This document shows positions 33,021 to 39,045 of a stretch of DNA of 64,000 bases, one piece after another. The DNA comes from Lentzea fradiae (GTDB taxonomy: Bacteria > Actinomycetota > Actinomycetes > Mycobacteriales > Pseudonocardiaceae), in contig NZ_FNCC01000005.1 of NCBI RefSeq assembly GCF_900100955.1, positions 372,001 to 436,000 of the forward strand, read 5' to 3'. The position numbers and the translations under genes are program-made. Below the pieces are notes generated by a model. It was not told the origin of the DNA, made no database searches, and was given only the letters and a program-made list of their open reading frames with translations. Numbering within the stretch: position 1 is the first letter of the stretch; each line of letters starts with the position of its first letter.

Positions 33021-33599
33021 TCACGACCCGGCGATCAGGCCGGCCCCGAGGACGATCATCACGGCGGCGATCACGCCGTCGAGCACCCGCCACGCGCGCG
33101 GCTTCGCGAACAGCGGGCTGAGCAGCCGCGCGCCGAACCCGAGCGCGACGAACCACGTGACGCTCGCCGTGACGGCACCGACGCCGAATAGCCACCTGCC
33201 CGCGGCGATCGAGCCGAGCAGCAGCAGCGTGTCGAGGTAGACGTGCGGGTTGAGCCACGTCAACGCCAGCGCCGTGAGCACGGGCCTGCCCGTCGCCGCG
33301 CCGGACAGGGTCATCGCCGAGGGCCGGAACGCCCGCCGCGCGGCCAGGAACCCGTACGCCAGCAGGAAGACCCCGCCCGCGACGGCGGCGACGGTGACCA
33401 CCTGCGGCCACTGCCGCACGATCACCCCGAACCCCGCGACGCCCACCGCGACCAGGACGGCGTCCGAGACGGCGCACACGGCGACGACCCTGCCCACGGC
33501 CTGACGGCGAAGTCCTTGGCGCAGCACGAAGGCGTTCTGCGCCCCGATCGCGACGATCAAGGTCATCATGGTCCCGAAACCGAGGAGCAGGTCAGTCAC
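33021..33599 (-). CDS. lysE: LysE/ArgO-family amino acid exporter
   Basis: This 192-residue membrane protein with five to six helices contains IVAIGAQNAFVLRQGLRR at the N-terminus and TWLNPHVYLDTLLLLGS in the middle, both diagnostic for LysE/ArgO. It exports lysine and arginine when they accumulate, for example from peptides. It has a GTG start. It is transcribed divergently from a LysG-type regulator across a 68-base AT-richer spacer, the same arrangement as lysE-lysG in Corynebacterium, where the regulator activates the exporter in response to basic amino acids. Confidence 0.92.
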   Translation of the reverse strand: MTDLLLGFGTMMTLIVAIGAQNAFVLRQGLRRQAVGRVVAVCAVSDAVLVAVGVAGFGVIVRQWPQVVTVAAVAGGVFLLAYGFLAARRAFRPSAMTLSGAATGRPVLTALALTWLNPHVYLDTLLLLGSIAAGRWLFGVGAVTASVTWFVALGFGARLLSPLFAKPRAWRVLDGVIAAVMIVLGAGLIAGS

Positions 33600-33667
33600 G
33601 CCACGACGGTACGAACCCGTCGTACCTGAAACCAGCTAAAGATTCTTACGTAGCATTAGCAGTCGTG

Positions 33668-34525
33668 ATGGACCTGGACCTGGTGCGCACGCTGCTCGCG
33701 GTCGTCGACGCGGGCACGTTCGACGCCGCGGCCTCCCTGCTGCACGTCACGCCTTCCGCCGTCTCGCAACGGGTCAAGGCGCTCGAACAGCGGACCGGCC
33801 GCGTGCTGCTGGTGCGGGCCCGTCCGGTGCGGCTGACGCCGTCGGGGGAGGTGCTGGTCCGGTACGGGCGGCAGCTGCTCGCGCTGGACCAGGACCTCGC
33901 GGTGGCGCTGGGTGACGACGCCGTGGTGCGGGTGCCGATCGCCGTGAACGCCGACTCGCTCGCCACCTGGTTCCTGCCCGCGCTGCAACGGGTGCCGTCG
34001 TCGCTGCGGATCTCGTTCGACCTGCACCGCGAGGACCAGGACCACACGACGACGTTGCTGCGCCAGGGCCTGGTGATGGCGGCGGTGACGTCCTCGCGCG
34101 AACCGGTCGCGGGGTGCTCGGTGCGCAAGCTCGGCGCCATCCGGTACGCCGCGATGGCTGCGCCGTCGTTCGTGGAGCGGCACGAGGACGGTCCGCTGAA
34201 GTCGTGGCTGCCGGACGCGCCGGTGGTCGTGTTCGACCGCAACGACGACCTCCAGGACCGGTTCGTGCGCACGCTGACCCGTGGCCGTGGCGCCGCAGAG
34301 CACCGCCACTACGTGCCGTCGTCCGAGGTGTACGTACGGGCGGTCGTCGCCGGACTGGGCTGGGGGATGGTGCCGCCGCAGCAGGTCGTGGACGGCCTCG
34401 CCGACCTCGCGCCGGGCCGGTCGATCTCCGTGCCGCTGTACTGGCAGCAGTGGAAGCTCGACTCACCGGCGCTGAACGCGGTCGCCGATGCCGTCGCGGC
34501 CGAGGCGGCGGAGGCGCTGGGGTAG
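33668..34525 (+). CDS. lysG: LysR-family regulator, LysG/ArgP type
   Basis: The 285-residue regulator has an N-terminal winged helix (DLVRTLLAVVDAGTFDAAAS, then TPSAVSQRVKALEQRTGRVLL). Its C-terminal effector domain matches ArgP/LysG, including WFLPALQRVP and the GLGWGMVPPQQV region. It probably senses lysine or arginine and activates the divergent exporter gene. The ATG is preferred. A GTG directly before it is possible. A good hairpin follows the stop. Confidence 0.92.
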   Translation: MDLDLVRTLLAVVDAGTFDAAASLLHVTPSAVSQRVKALEQRTGRVLLVRARPVRLTPSGEVLVRYGRQLLALDQDLAVALGDDAVVRVPIAVNADSLATWFLPALQRVPSSLRISFDLHREDQDHTTTLLRQGLVMAAVTSSREPVAGCSVRKLGAIRYAAMAAPSFVERHEDGPLKSWLPDAPVVVFDRNDDLQDRFVRTLTRGRGAAEHRHYVPSSEVYVRAVVAGLGWGMVPPQQVVDGLADLAPGRSISVPLYWQQWKLDSPALNAVADAVAAEAAEALG

Positions 34526-34554
34526 CCCCTGAGCGTGGCCTGAGCGGCTGCTGT

Positions 34555-34578
34555 CGGGTTCCTGAAGCGCGGAACCCG
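34555..34578 (+). terminator. Hairpin behind lysG
   Basis: CGGGTTCC (34555-34562) pairs perfectly with GGAACCCG (34571-34578) over an 8-base loop, 29 bases after the lysG stop. No T-run follows. Confidence 0.5.
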
Positions 34579-34606
34579 GGAGCACGGGCCCCACGTTGAC
34601 CGTTCT

Positions 34607-35314
34607 GTGCTGATTCCTCGTCTCGCCGCCACCGGCGGATCGCTCGCCGTCGTCGTCACGGTGGCCATGGTCGGGCTGCTCGACCTCACCGTCGGGTCGA
34701 TGCGCCGCACCATCAGCGAGTACGCGCTGGGCGACTACCGGCCGGTCTTCGACGTCGCCGTGCTGCTGCTGGCGTTCGGGTCGCTCGCGATCCTGACCGC
34801 GCTGGTCCGCAAGGGCATCGCCCGGTGGCGGTCGCCGGGGGCCGTCGCGCTGGCGCTGTGGTCGGCCGGGCTGCTGATCGTGGTGGCGTTCCCGAAGACG
34901 AACTGGGCGATGGGCACCAACGAGGTCAGCGGCGGCATCCACCGCTTCGGCAGCATGCTCGCGTTCGTCAGCCTGCCCATCGCGATCATCCTGCTCGCCC
35001 GGCCGTGGCTGCGCGACCGCGTCTGGGGACGGCACGCCCGGTGGACGATGGCGTCCGGTCTGCTGAGCGTCGTCGCGTTCATGCCGCTGCTGTACGCCAT
35101 CGTGCTGGCGGCGGTGTCCGACGTCCGGTGGTGGCGGGTGTTCCCGTTGGGCTACATCGAGAGGATCTTGGTCATCGCGGAGGTGGCCGCCGTGCTCGTC
35201 GCGGGTCTCTGGGCCATCTCGGCCAGTAGGGTTGCGTCATGGCAAGTTGGGGAGATCTCCGGGACTACGTCCGATCCGAGTACGAAGTCATCCACGACGA
35301 GGGCGATGAGCTGA
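34607..35314 (+). CDS. DUF998 family membrane protein
   Basis: This 235-residue protein has six predicted membrane helices. The conserved features of DUF998 are visible: TISEYALGDYRPVFD after the first helix, FPKTNWAMGTNEVSGGIHRFGS with the central His, and a final helix ending near residue 210. The function of DUF998 proteins is unknown. It starts at GTG. The 3' end overlaps the next gene by 76 bases in another frame, so the last 20 or so residues, which are hydrophilic, may be an extension produced by drift of the stop. Confidence 0.8.
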   Translation: MLIPRLAATGGSLAVVVTVAMVGLLDLTVGSMRRTISEYALGDYRPVFDVAVLLLAFGSLAILTALVRKGIARWRSPGAVALALWSAGLLIVVAFPKTNWAMGTNEVSGGIHRFGSMLAFVSLPIAIILLARPWLRDRVWGRHARWTMASGLLSVVAFMPLLYAIVLAAVSDVRWWRVFPLGYIERILVIAEVAAVLVAGLWAISASRVASWQVGEISGTTSDPSTKSSTTRAMS

Positions 35315-35646
35315 GGATCCTCTTCACGTTCGGGGAGGACGAGGACGACGACGAGCGCACGCAGGTCGTGATCATCGTCAGGGAAGTGCTCGACAAGCAG
35401 CACGAGTGGGTGCAGATCGCCTCGCCGTGCGGGCTCGCCTCGCAGGTGGACCTCCGCCGCGTGCTGGAGGAGGTCGGGCGCTCCACCGTCGCGTGCGGTC
35501 TCGCGATCATGGGTGAGCACGTGATCGTGCGGCACTCGTTGCCGTTGAAGGACCTCGACATCCACGAGTTCACCGACCCGCTGCACCTGCTCGCGGGCAC
35601 GGCCGACACGCTCGAAGAGACCTTCTGGGGAGGCGACGGGTACTGA
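35239..35646 (+). CDS. Small acidic protein, YbjN/CesT-like fold suspected
   Basis: The 135-residue cytoplasmic protein is rich in Asp/Glu (FGEDEDDDER near residue 31). Alternating strands and helices (TQVVIIVREVL, EWVQIASPCG, HVIVRHSLPLKDLD, LLAGTADTLEE) resemble the YbjN/type III chaperone-like fold found in many actinobacterial hypothetical proteins. This is a fold-level impression only. The ATG overlaps the DUF998 gene and the stop overlaps the next start (TGATG), so the three genes form one unit. Function unknown. Confidence 0.75.
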   Translation: MASWGDLRDYVRSEYEVIHDEGDELRILFTFGEDEDDDERTQVVIIVREVLDKQHEWVQIASPCGLASQVDLRRVLEEVGRSTVACGLAIMGEHVIVRHSLPLKDLDIHEFTDPLHLLAGTADTLEETFWGGDGY

Positions 35647-36212
35647 TGTTCGACCTGACACCCGCGACGGACCGCTTGGCGGAGGTCGTGCGGAACGTGA
35701 CGGACGGCGACCTGAAGGCGCCGACGCCGTGCCCCGACTACACGGTGGGGGACCTGCTCGACCACGTGAACGGCCTCGCGCACGCGTTCACGATGGCGGC
35801 GCGCAAGACCCCGGTGGAGGGAGCCGCCTCCGGTGACGCGGCTCGGTTGCCGCTCGACTTCCGCGAGTCGGTGCCGCGGCGGCTGGACGAGCTGGCGCGG
35901 GCCTTCCGGGAGCCGTCGGCGTGGGAGGGCATGACCGCCGCGGGTGGCGTCGACCTGCCGGGTGAGGTCGCGGCGGCCGTGGCGCTGGACGAGGTCGTCC
36001 TGCACGGCTGGGACCTGGCCCGTGCGACGGGGCAGGACTTCGCGGTCGACGAGGACCTGCTCCAGGTCGTCCACGGCTTCGTGTCGTCGATCGGCCCCGA
36101 CGACCGCGACGGCTCGCTCTTCGGAGCCGCGGTGGAGGTCGGCTCGGACGCGTCTCCGTTGGACCGTGTCCTGGGACTCAGTGGCCGCGACCCGAAGTGG
36201 AACCTAGGTTAG
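35646..36212 (+). CDS. TIGR03086-type DinB/maleylpyruvate-isomerase-like metal-binding protein
   Basis: The 188-residue protein is a four-helix bundle of the DinB/MDMPI type. PTPCPDYTVGDLLDHVNGLAHAF gives the N-terminal metal-binding His region, and VALDEVVLHGWDLARATG gives the later HGWD motif. Related TIGR03086 proteins are common in actinomycetes. Some act as thiol-dependent (mycothiol) transferases, but most are uncharacterised. The stop codon lies inside the iron box that precedes the next gene. Confidence 0.85.
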   Translation: MFDLTPATDRLAEVVRNVTDGDLKAPTPCPDYTVGDLLDHVNGLAHAFTMAARKTPVEGAASGDAARLPLDFRESVPRRLDELARAFREPSAWEGMTAAGGVDLPGEVAAAVALDEVVLHGWDLARATGQDFAVDEDLLQVVHGFVSSIGPDDRDGSLFGAAVEVGSDASPLDRVLGLSGRDPKWNLG

Positions 36213-36222
36213 GCTCTCCTAA
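36204..36222. promoter_or_regulatory. IdeR/DmdR-type iron box
   Basis: CTAGGTTAGGCTCTCCTAA matches 17 of 19 positions of the actinobacterial iron-box consensus TTAGGTTAGGCTCACCTAA as I recall it. It lies 11 bases upstream of the condensation-like gene and overlaps the end of the preceding gene. DmdR/IdeR bound to Fe2+ would repress transcription from here, so the downstream gene should be induced by iron limitation. Confidence 0.7.
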
Positions 36223-36232
36223 TGTGAGAGCG

Positions 36233-36562
36233 ATGACGGTGCAGGTTCGGGCGGGGCTGGGCGCGGGTCGCCTGGCCGCCGCCGTGGAGTCCCTGGTGGA
36301 GCTGCATCCCGAACTGTGCCGATCCGGCTTCGCGCACCGCGAGGTCGCGGACCCCGTCGCCGCCACCCCGGCCGCCCTCGCGGACGCGGAGGCGGCGCTC
36401 GACCCGCTCACCGGCGTGCTCGTGCAGGCGGTGTGGCTCGACGCGGGCCCCGGCCGCTCCGGGCGGATGGTCCTGGTGCTGCACGACGCCGTGGCGGACC
36501 GTCTGCCGTGGATCCTCCCGTGGCTCGCGCAGGCGTGGAAGCAGCCCGCCCTCGTCAGCTGA
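36233..36562 (+). CDS. Half-length condensation-domain-like protein, catalytically degenerate
   Basis: The 109-residue protein resembles the N-terminal lobe of NRPS condensation or epimerisation domains. GRLAAAVESLVELHPEL corresponds to the LVERHDALR helix. LDPLTGVLVQAVWLDAGPGR and MVLVLHDAVADRLPWILPWL correspond to the core around HHxxxDG followed by S-W. The second, catalytic His of HHxxxDG is replaced (LHDAVAD), so condensation activity is not expected, and the C-terminal lobe is absent. It starts 11 bases after an iron box. A binding or scaffolding role in an iron-regulated NRPS pathway, or a decayed remnant kept under iron control, are both possible. Confidence 0.65.
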   Translation: MTVQVRAGLGAGRLAAAVESLVELHPELCRSGFAHREVADPVAATPAALADAEAALDPLTGVLVQAVWLDAGPGRSGRMVLVLHDAVADRLPWILPWLAQAWKQPALVS

Positions 36563-36570
36563 CGGAAGGC

Positions 36571-36602
36571 GGGGCGGGAGCCGTGACCACGGCTCCCGCC
36601 CC
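36571..36602. terminator. Perfect 15-bp bidirectional terminator hairpin
   Basis: GGGGCGGGAGCCGTG (36571-36585) pairs perfectly with CACGGCTCCCGCCCC (36588-36602) across two bases. It sits exactly between two convergent stop codons, the classic position of a two-way terminator. Confidence 0.8.
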
Positions 36603-36607
36603 GTCGT

Positions 36608-36868
36608 TCAGAGCGGTCTGCACCCTCCCAGTTCCCAGTCCCGCAACGTGTCGTCCGCCAGTGCGGACGTGATGACGGCGAGTGCCGTGCCCGCCCCCAC
36701 CGGGACCGCCGACTCGATGACCAGGACCGTGCCCTCCACGCTGTCGCCGATCCGCCCGGTCCAGCCGGGAGGCAGCAGCGAGATGAGCCGCGCCGCCGCG
36801 ATCGAGGCGTTGCGGGACACCGTCGGGGTCCGCGCCAGGAGCGTCACCTGGAAGGTTCGCGTATACAC
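36608..36868 (-). CDS. Small hypothetical protein
   Basis: This 86-residue protein begins at GTG (YTRTFQVTLLARTP). The composition is plausible for a folded protein: VSRNASIAAARLISLLPPGW, a strand GTVLVIESAVPVGAGTALAV, and a charged end DTLRDWELGGC. Codon use follows the high-GC third-position pattern of its neighbours. No family recognised. The middle segment is hydrophobic but broken by Gly and charged residues, so it is unlikely to be a membrane helix. It is the last gene of the run that starts with the regulator at 38.2 kb, 66 bases behind the 58-residue peptide gene. Confidence 0.6.
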   Translation of the reverse strand: MYTRTFQVTLLARTPTVSRNASIAAARLISLLPPGWTGRIGDSVEGTVLVIESAVPVGAGTALAVITSALADDTLRDWELGGCRPL

Positions 36869-36934
36869 GGTCTTGTCACCCGGGTCTTCGCGTCACCGGC
36901 CTCCGTGCGGCAGCACGGTCGCCGACGTGGGCCG

Positions 36935-37111
36935 TCAGTCGCACTGCCAGCCGTTGCTGTCGGTGCACTCGGAGCTCACGGTGAAGGTCCCGACGGCCTG
37001 CCAGCCGTTGCTCTCCCCGACGACGAATGCGCTCAGCAACACTGCCACGCCCGAAGCGACACCTGCGACAGCGGTCACGATTTCGCGGCGCGGAGCGATG
37101 TGGAACGACAT
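36935..37111 (-). CDS. 58-residue membrane peptide with duplicated SNGWQ motif
   Basis: The predicted 58-residue peptide has a basic N-terminus (MSFHIAPRRE), one hydrophobic helix (about residues 11-31, VTAVAGVASGVAVLLSAFVV) and an exposed tail. The tail carries SNGWQ twice, the second copy bracketed by two cysteines (SECTDSNGWQCD at the C-terminus). The ATG has GGGGA at a good distance. It may be a secreted or membrane-displayed small peptide. A signal or precursor peptide role is possible because a dedicated-looking regulator lies next to it, but no modification enzymes are adjacent. The two SNGWQ codon sets are nearly identical at DNA level, indicating a recent internal duplication. Confidence 0.6.
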   Translation of the reverse strand: MSFHIAPRREIVTAVAGVASGVAVLLSAFVVGESNGWQAVGTFTVSSECTDSNGWQCD

Positions 37112-37167
37112 GTCTTCCCCCGGTGTGCGATGGCGGATTGTGTTGGACAGGAAGACATTCGCATTCG

Positions 37168-37182
37168 CCGGCTCGGAGCCGG
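37168..37182. promoter_or_regulatory. Small palindrome upstream of the 58-residue peptide gene
   Basis: CCGGCTC-G-GAGCCGG is a perfect 7+1+7 inverted repeat 57 bases upstream of the start. It could be part of the promoter region or form a leader hairpin. Confidence 0.35.
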
Positions 37183-37197
37183 TAGGTCCGCCGCCTT

Positions 37198-37228
37198 CAG
37201 CATGCTGCTCCGTGTCGGCAGCATGCTG
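37198..37228. promoter_or_regulatory. Twin CAGCATGCTG palindromic operators
   Basis: Two identical 10-base palindromes, CAGCATGCTG (37198-37207 and 37219-37228), are spaced 21 bases centre to centre, two turns of the helix. The second is embedded in a 16-base perfect palindrome CGGCAGCATGCTGCCG (37216-37231). They lie 87-117 bases upstream of the peptide gene and just behind the regulator gene. This is the expected layout for cooperative binding of a dimeric regulator. Confidence 0.6.
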
Positions 37229-37246
37229 CCGCATGAATTCACAAGG

Positions 37247-38245
37247 TCACAGCCAGCCGCGATCTTTGGCCAGAAGTGCGGCCTGGAAACGGTTCGATGC
37301 GCCTAACCGGGTCATCAGGTCGGCCACGTGTCTGCGGAACGTGCGCACGGACATGCCCATCTCGCGTGCCGCGATCTCGTCCTTGCTGGAGGTGCTGAGC
37401 ACCGTGAGGATCTGTTTCTCCACCAGCCGCAGGTGCTCGTCCGCCCCCGGCGCCGCCTCCGCGGCCTCGACCGGCCGCGCGTCGCACCACACGCGGTCGA
37501 AGAGGGCGATCATGCTCGTCACCAGGCTGGGCTGGTGGATGATCAACGCGCCCCGCGCGCTGTTGCCGGGGTCGATCGGGACGACGGCGACCGAACGGTC
37601 GTAGATGATCATCCGTTCCATCGAGTGCGTGACCGAGCGGACGTGCGCGCCCAGCGCGACGAGCTCCTGCACGTACTTCTCCGTGCGGTCATCGGCGACG
37701 GCCTCGTCCAGCACGATCGTCCGCATCCGGACGCCGCGGCGCAGGCACCGCAGGTCGAGCGGCCGGGCGGCCTCGATGTACGCGGCGGACAGCGGGCCGT
37801 CCGGCTGCATCGCCATCACCTCGCGGTGCGCGAAGAAGGCGAGATCGTCGAGACGGGCGCGGATCTCGTCGAGCCCCTCGATGCGTTCGATGTCCGACGA
37901 CACCGGGCTGCGGCGGCCTGCCTGCTGGTCCTCCAGCAGCAGCGGGATGGCCTTGCGCACGGCGGAGACCCTGCGCAGCTCCTCGTTCAGCGCCTGGAGG
38001 CGGCGCTCGATCAGCTTCTCGATTCCGACGACCGGTTCCATCGCGACGACGCCGCGATCGGGGTGCTGCCGGACCAGCCCGAGCTCCTTCAGTCTCTCGA
38101 AGGCTCTGTCCACTTCGTCGTGGTCGGTGTCGAATGTGATCCCGTCCGAATCGAGCCCGGAATTCGGATTTCTCAGGAAGAAACGGTAGAGCCTTTCCTC
38201 GACGGCCGTGATGCCCAGTTCGGACAGGACTTGCTCCACGGTCAT
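37247..38245 (-). CDS. TrmB-like/LuxR-type helix-turn-helix regulator
   Basis: The 332-residue protein has three parts. An N-terminal winged helix (about 1-60; LSELGITAVEERLYRFFL, then VDRAFERLKELGLV) is TrmB-like. A coiled segment and a middle domain follow (about 110-235; ALGAHVRSVTHSMERMIIYD, VVPIDPGNSARGALIIHQPS). The C-terminal LuxR-type helix-turn-helix (about 265-332) contains MGMSVRTFRRHVADLMTRLGASNRFQAALLA. Such proteins are common in actinomycete specialised-metabolite loci and regulate neighbouring genes. The chosen ATG has GGGGGA five bases upstream. An ATG six bases earlier overlaps it. The twin palindromes directly behind the gene are its likely target. Confidence 0.85.
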   Translation of the reverse strand: MTVEQVLSELGITAVEERLYRFFLRNPNSGLDSDGITFDTDHDEVDRAFERLKELGLVRQHPDRGVVAMEPVVGIEKLIERRLQALNEELRRVSAVRKAIPLLLEDQQAGRRSPVSSDIERIEGLDEIRARLDDLAFFAHREVMAMQPDGPLSAAYIEAARPLDLRCLRRGVRMRTIVLDEAVADDRTEKYVQELVALGAHVRSVTHSMERMIIYDRSVAVVPIDPGNSARGALIIHQPSLVTSMIALFDRVWCDARPVEAAEAAPGADEHLRLVEKQILTVLSTSSKDEIAAREMGMSVRTFRRHVADLMTRLGASNRFQAALLAKDRGWL

Positions 38246-38331
38246 CGGCATCCCCCGAATGCTATGTATCGGCTGCCCCCGAATCCTTTAGGTCCGTGGA
38301 TACCACCAATGGCGCGAACTCAAACGCCCGA

Positions 38332-39045
38332 TCATCGGCTGGGGTAGCCCGCCACGATCCTGACCAGGTCGGCGTTGCTCACCGCCGGGTCGCCGCCGGG
38401 CAGGACGAGGGTGTCCTCCAACCCGATCCGGGTGTCCAGGCCGCGCTCGACGGCCATCCGCGCCACGTCCCACGCGGCGGCCCCCTCACCGTGCAGCAGT
38501 ACGGACCCGCCGAACCCTGCCAGCTCCTCCAGCAGCTCCCGCGCCGTCACGAGCGCCGTCGCCGGATCGGTGTCGGTGACCTCGGCCAGCACCCTCGTGA
38601 CGCGGTGTGCCCCCGGCCAGGCCAGGAACCGCTTGGGGCCGGTGGTGCCGGAGAACAGGCCGGCCTCGACGCCCACGCCGACGTCCAGCAAGGTCTCCGC
38701 GATGAGCACGGCGCCGTCCTCGTGCCAGTTCACCGAGGCGTGGTCGGGCAGGACCGTCCACGACCGGATCAGCTCGGCGCGGCGGTGCGCGGACGGGTCG
38801 ACCCAGTCGCCGGTCGTCACGCCGACCGGCACCCCGGGCACGGCGGCGCGCACGGCTCGCACCGCCGCGCCGACGTGCTCCGCCAGGAGCGTGTCCTCGC
38901 CTTGAGGGTCCTTGGGGTGGAGGTGGATGTCGTGGGCGCCCTCCGCCACCGCGGCCCGCGCGGCCTCAGCCAGTTCGCCGGGGGTGAAGGGCAGATGGTC
39001 GGACGCGGAGCGGGGCAACGCCCCGTTGAGGCACACCTGCAGCAC
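38332..39045 (-). CDS. BKACE (3-keto-5-aminohexanoate cleavage) family protein
   Basis: The 237-residue protein starts VLQVCLNGALPRSASDHLP and continues with ELAEAARAAVAEGAHDIHLHPKD, whose HxH binds zinc. VPVGVTTGDWVDP and LHGEGAAAWDVARMAV follow. BKACE enzymes condense a beta-keto acid with acetyl-CoA and cleave it to acetoacetate and a new CoA ester, with substrates varying widely. The GTG lies 80 bases inside the 3' end of the PKS-NRPS gene, so it belongs to the operon. A role in recycling or supplying a beta-keto building block is inference. It is somewhat shorter than typical members (about 270-300 residues). Confidence 0.82.
   Translation of the reverse strand: MLQVCLNGALPRSASDHLPFTPGELAEAARAAVAEGAHDIHLHPKDPQGEDTLLAEHVGAAVRAVRAAVPGVPVGVTTGDWVDPSAHRRAELIRSWTVLPDHASVNWHEDGAVLIAETLLDVGVGVEAGLFSGTTGPKRFLAWPGAHRVTRVLAEVTDTDPATALVTARELLEELAGFGGSVLLHGEGAAAWDVARMAVERGLDTRIGLEDTLVLPGGDPAVSNADLVRIVAGYPSR

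Noticed and set aside
36608..38245. Ribosomal peptide (lanthipeptide/lasso) cluster around the 58-residue peptide
   Set aside because: No LanM/LanB, radical SAM, lasso cyclase, protease or YcaO gene is adjacent. The peptide's membrane helix does not resemble a leader peptide.
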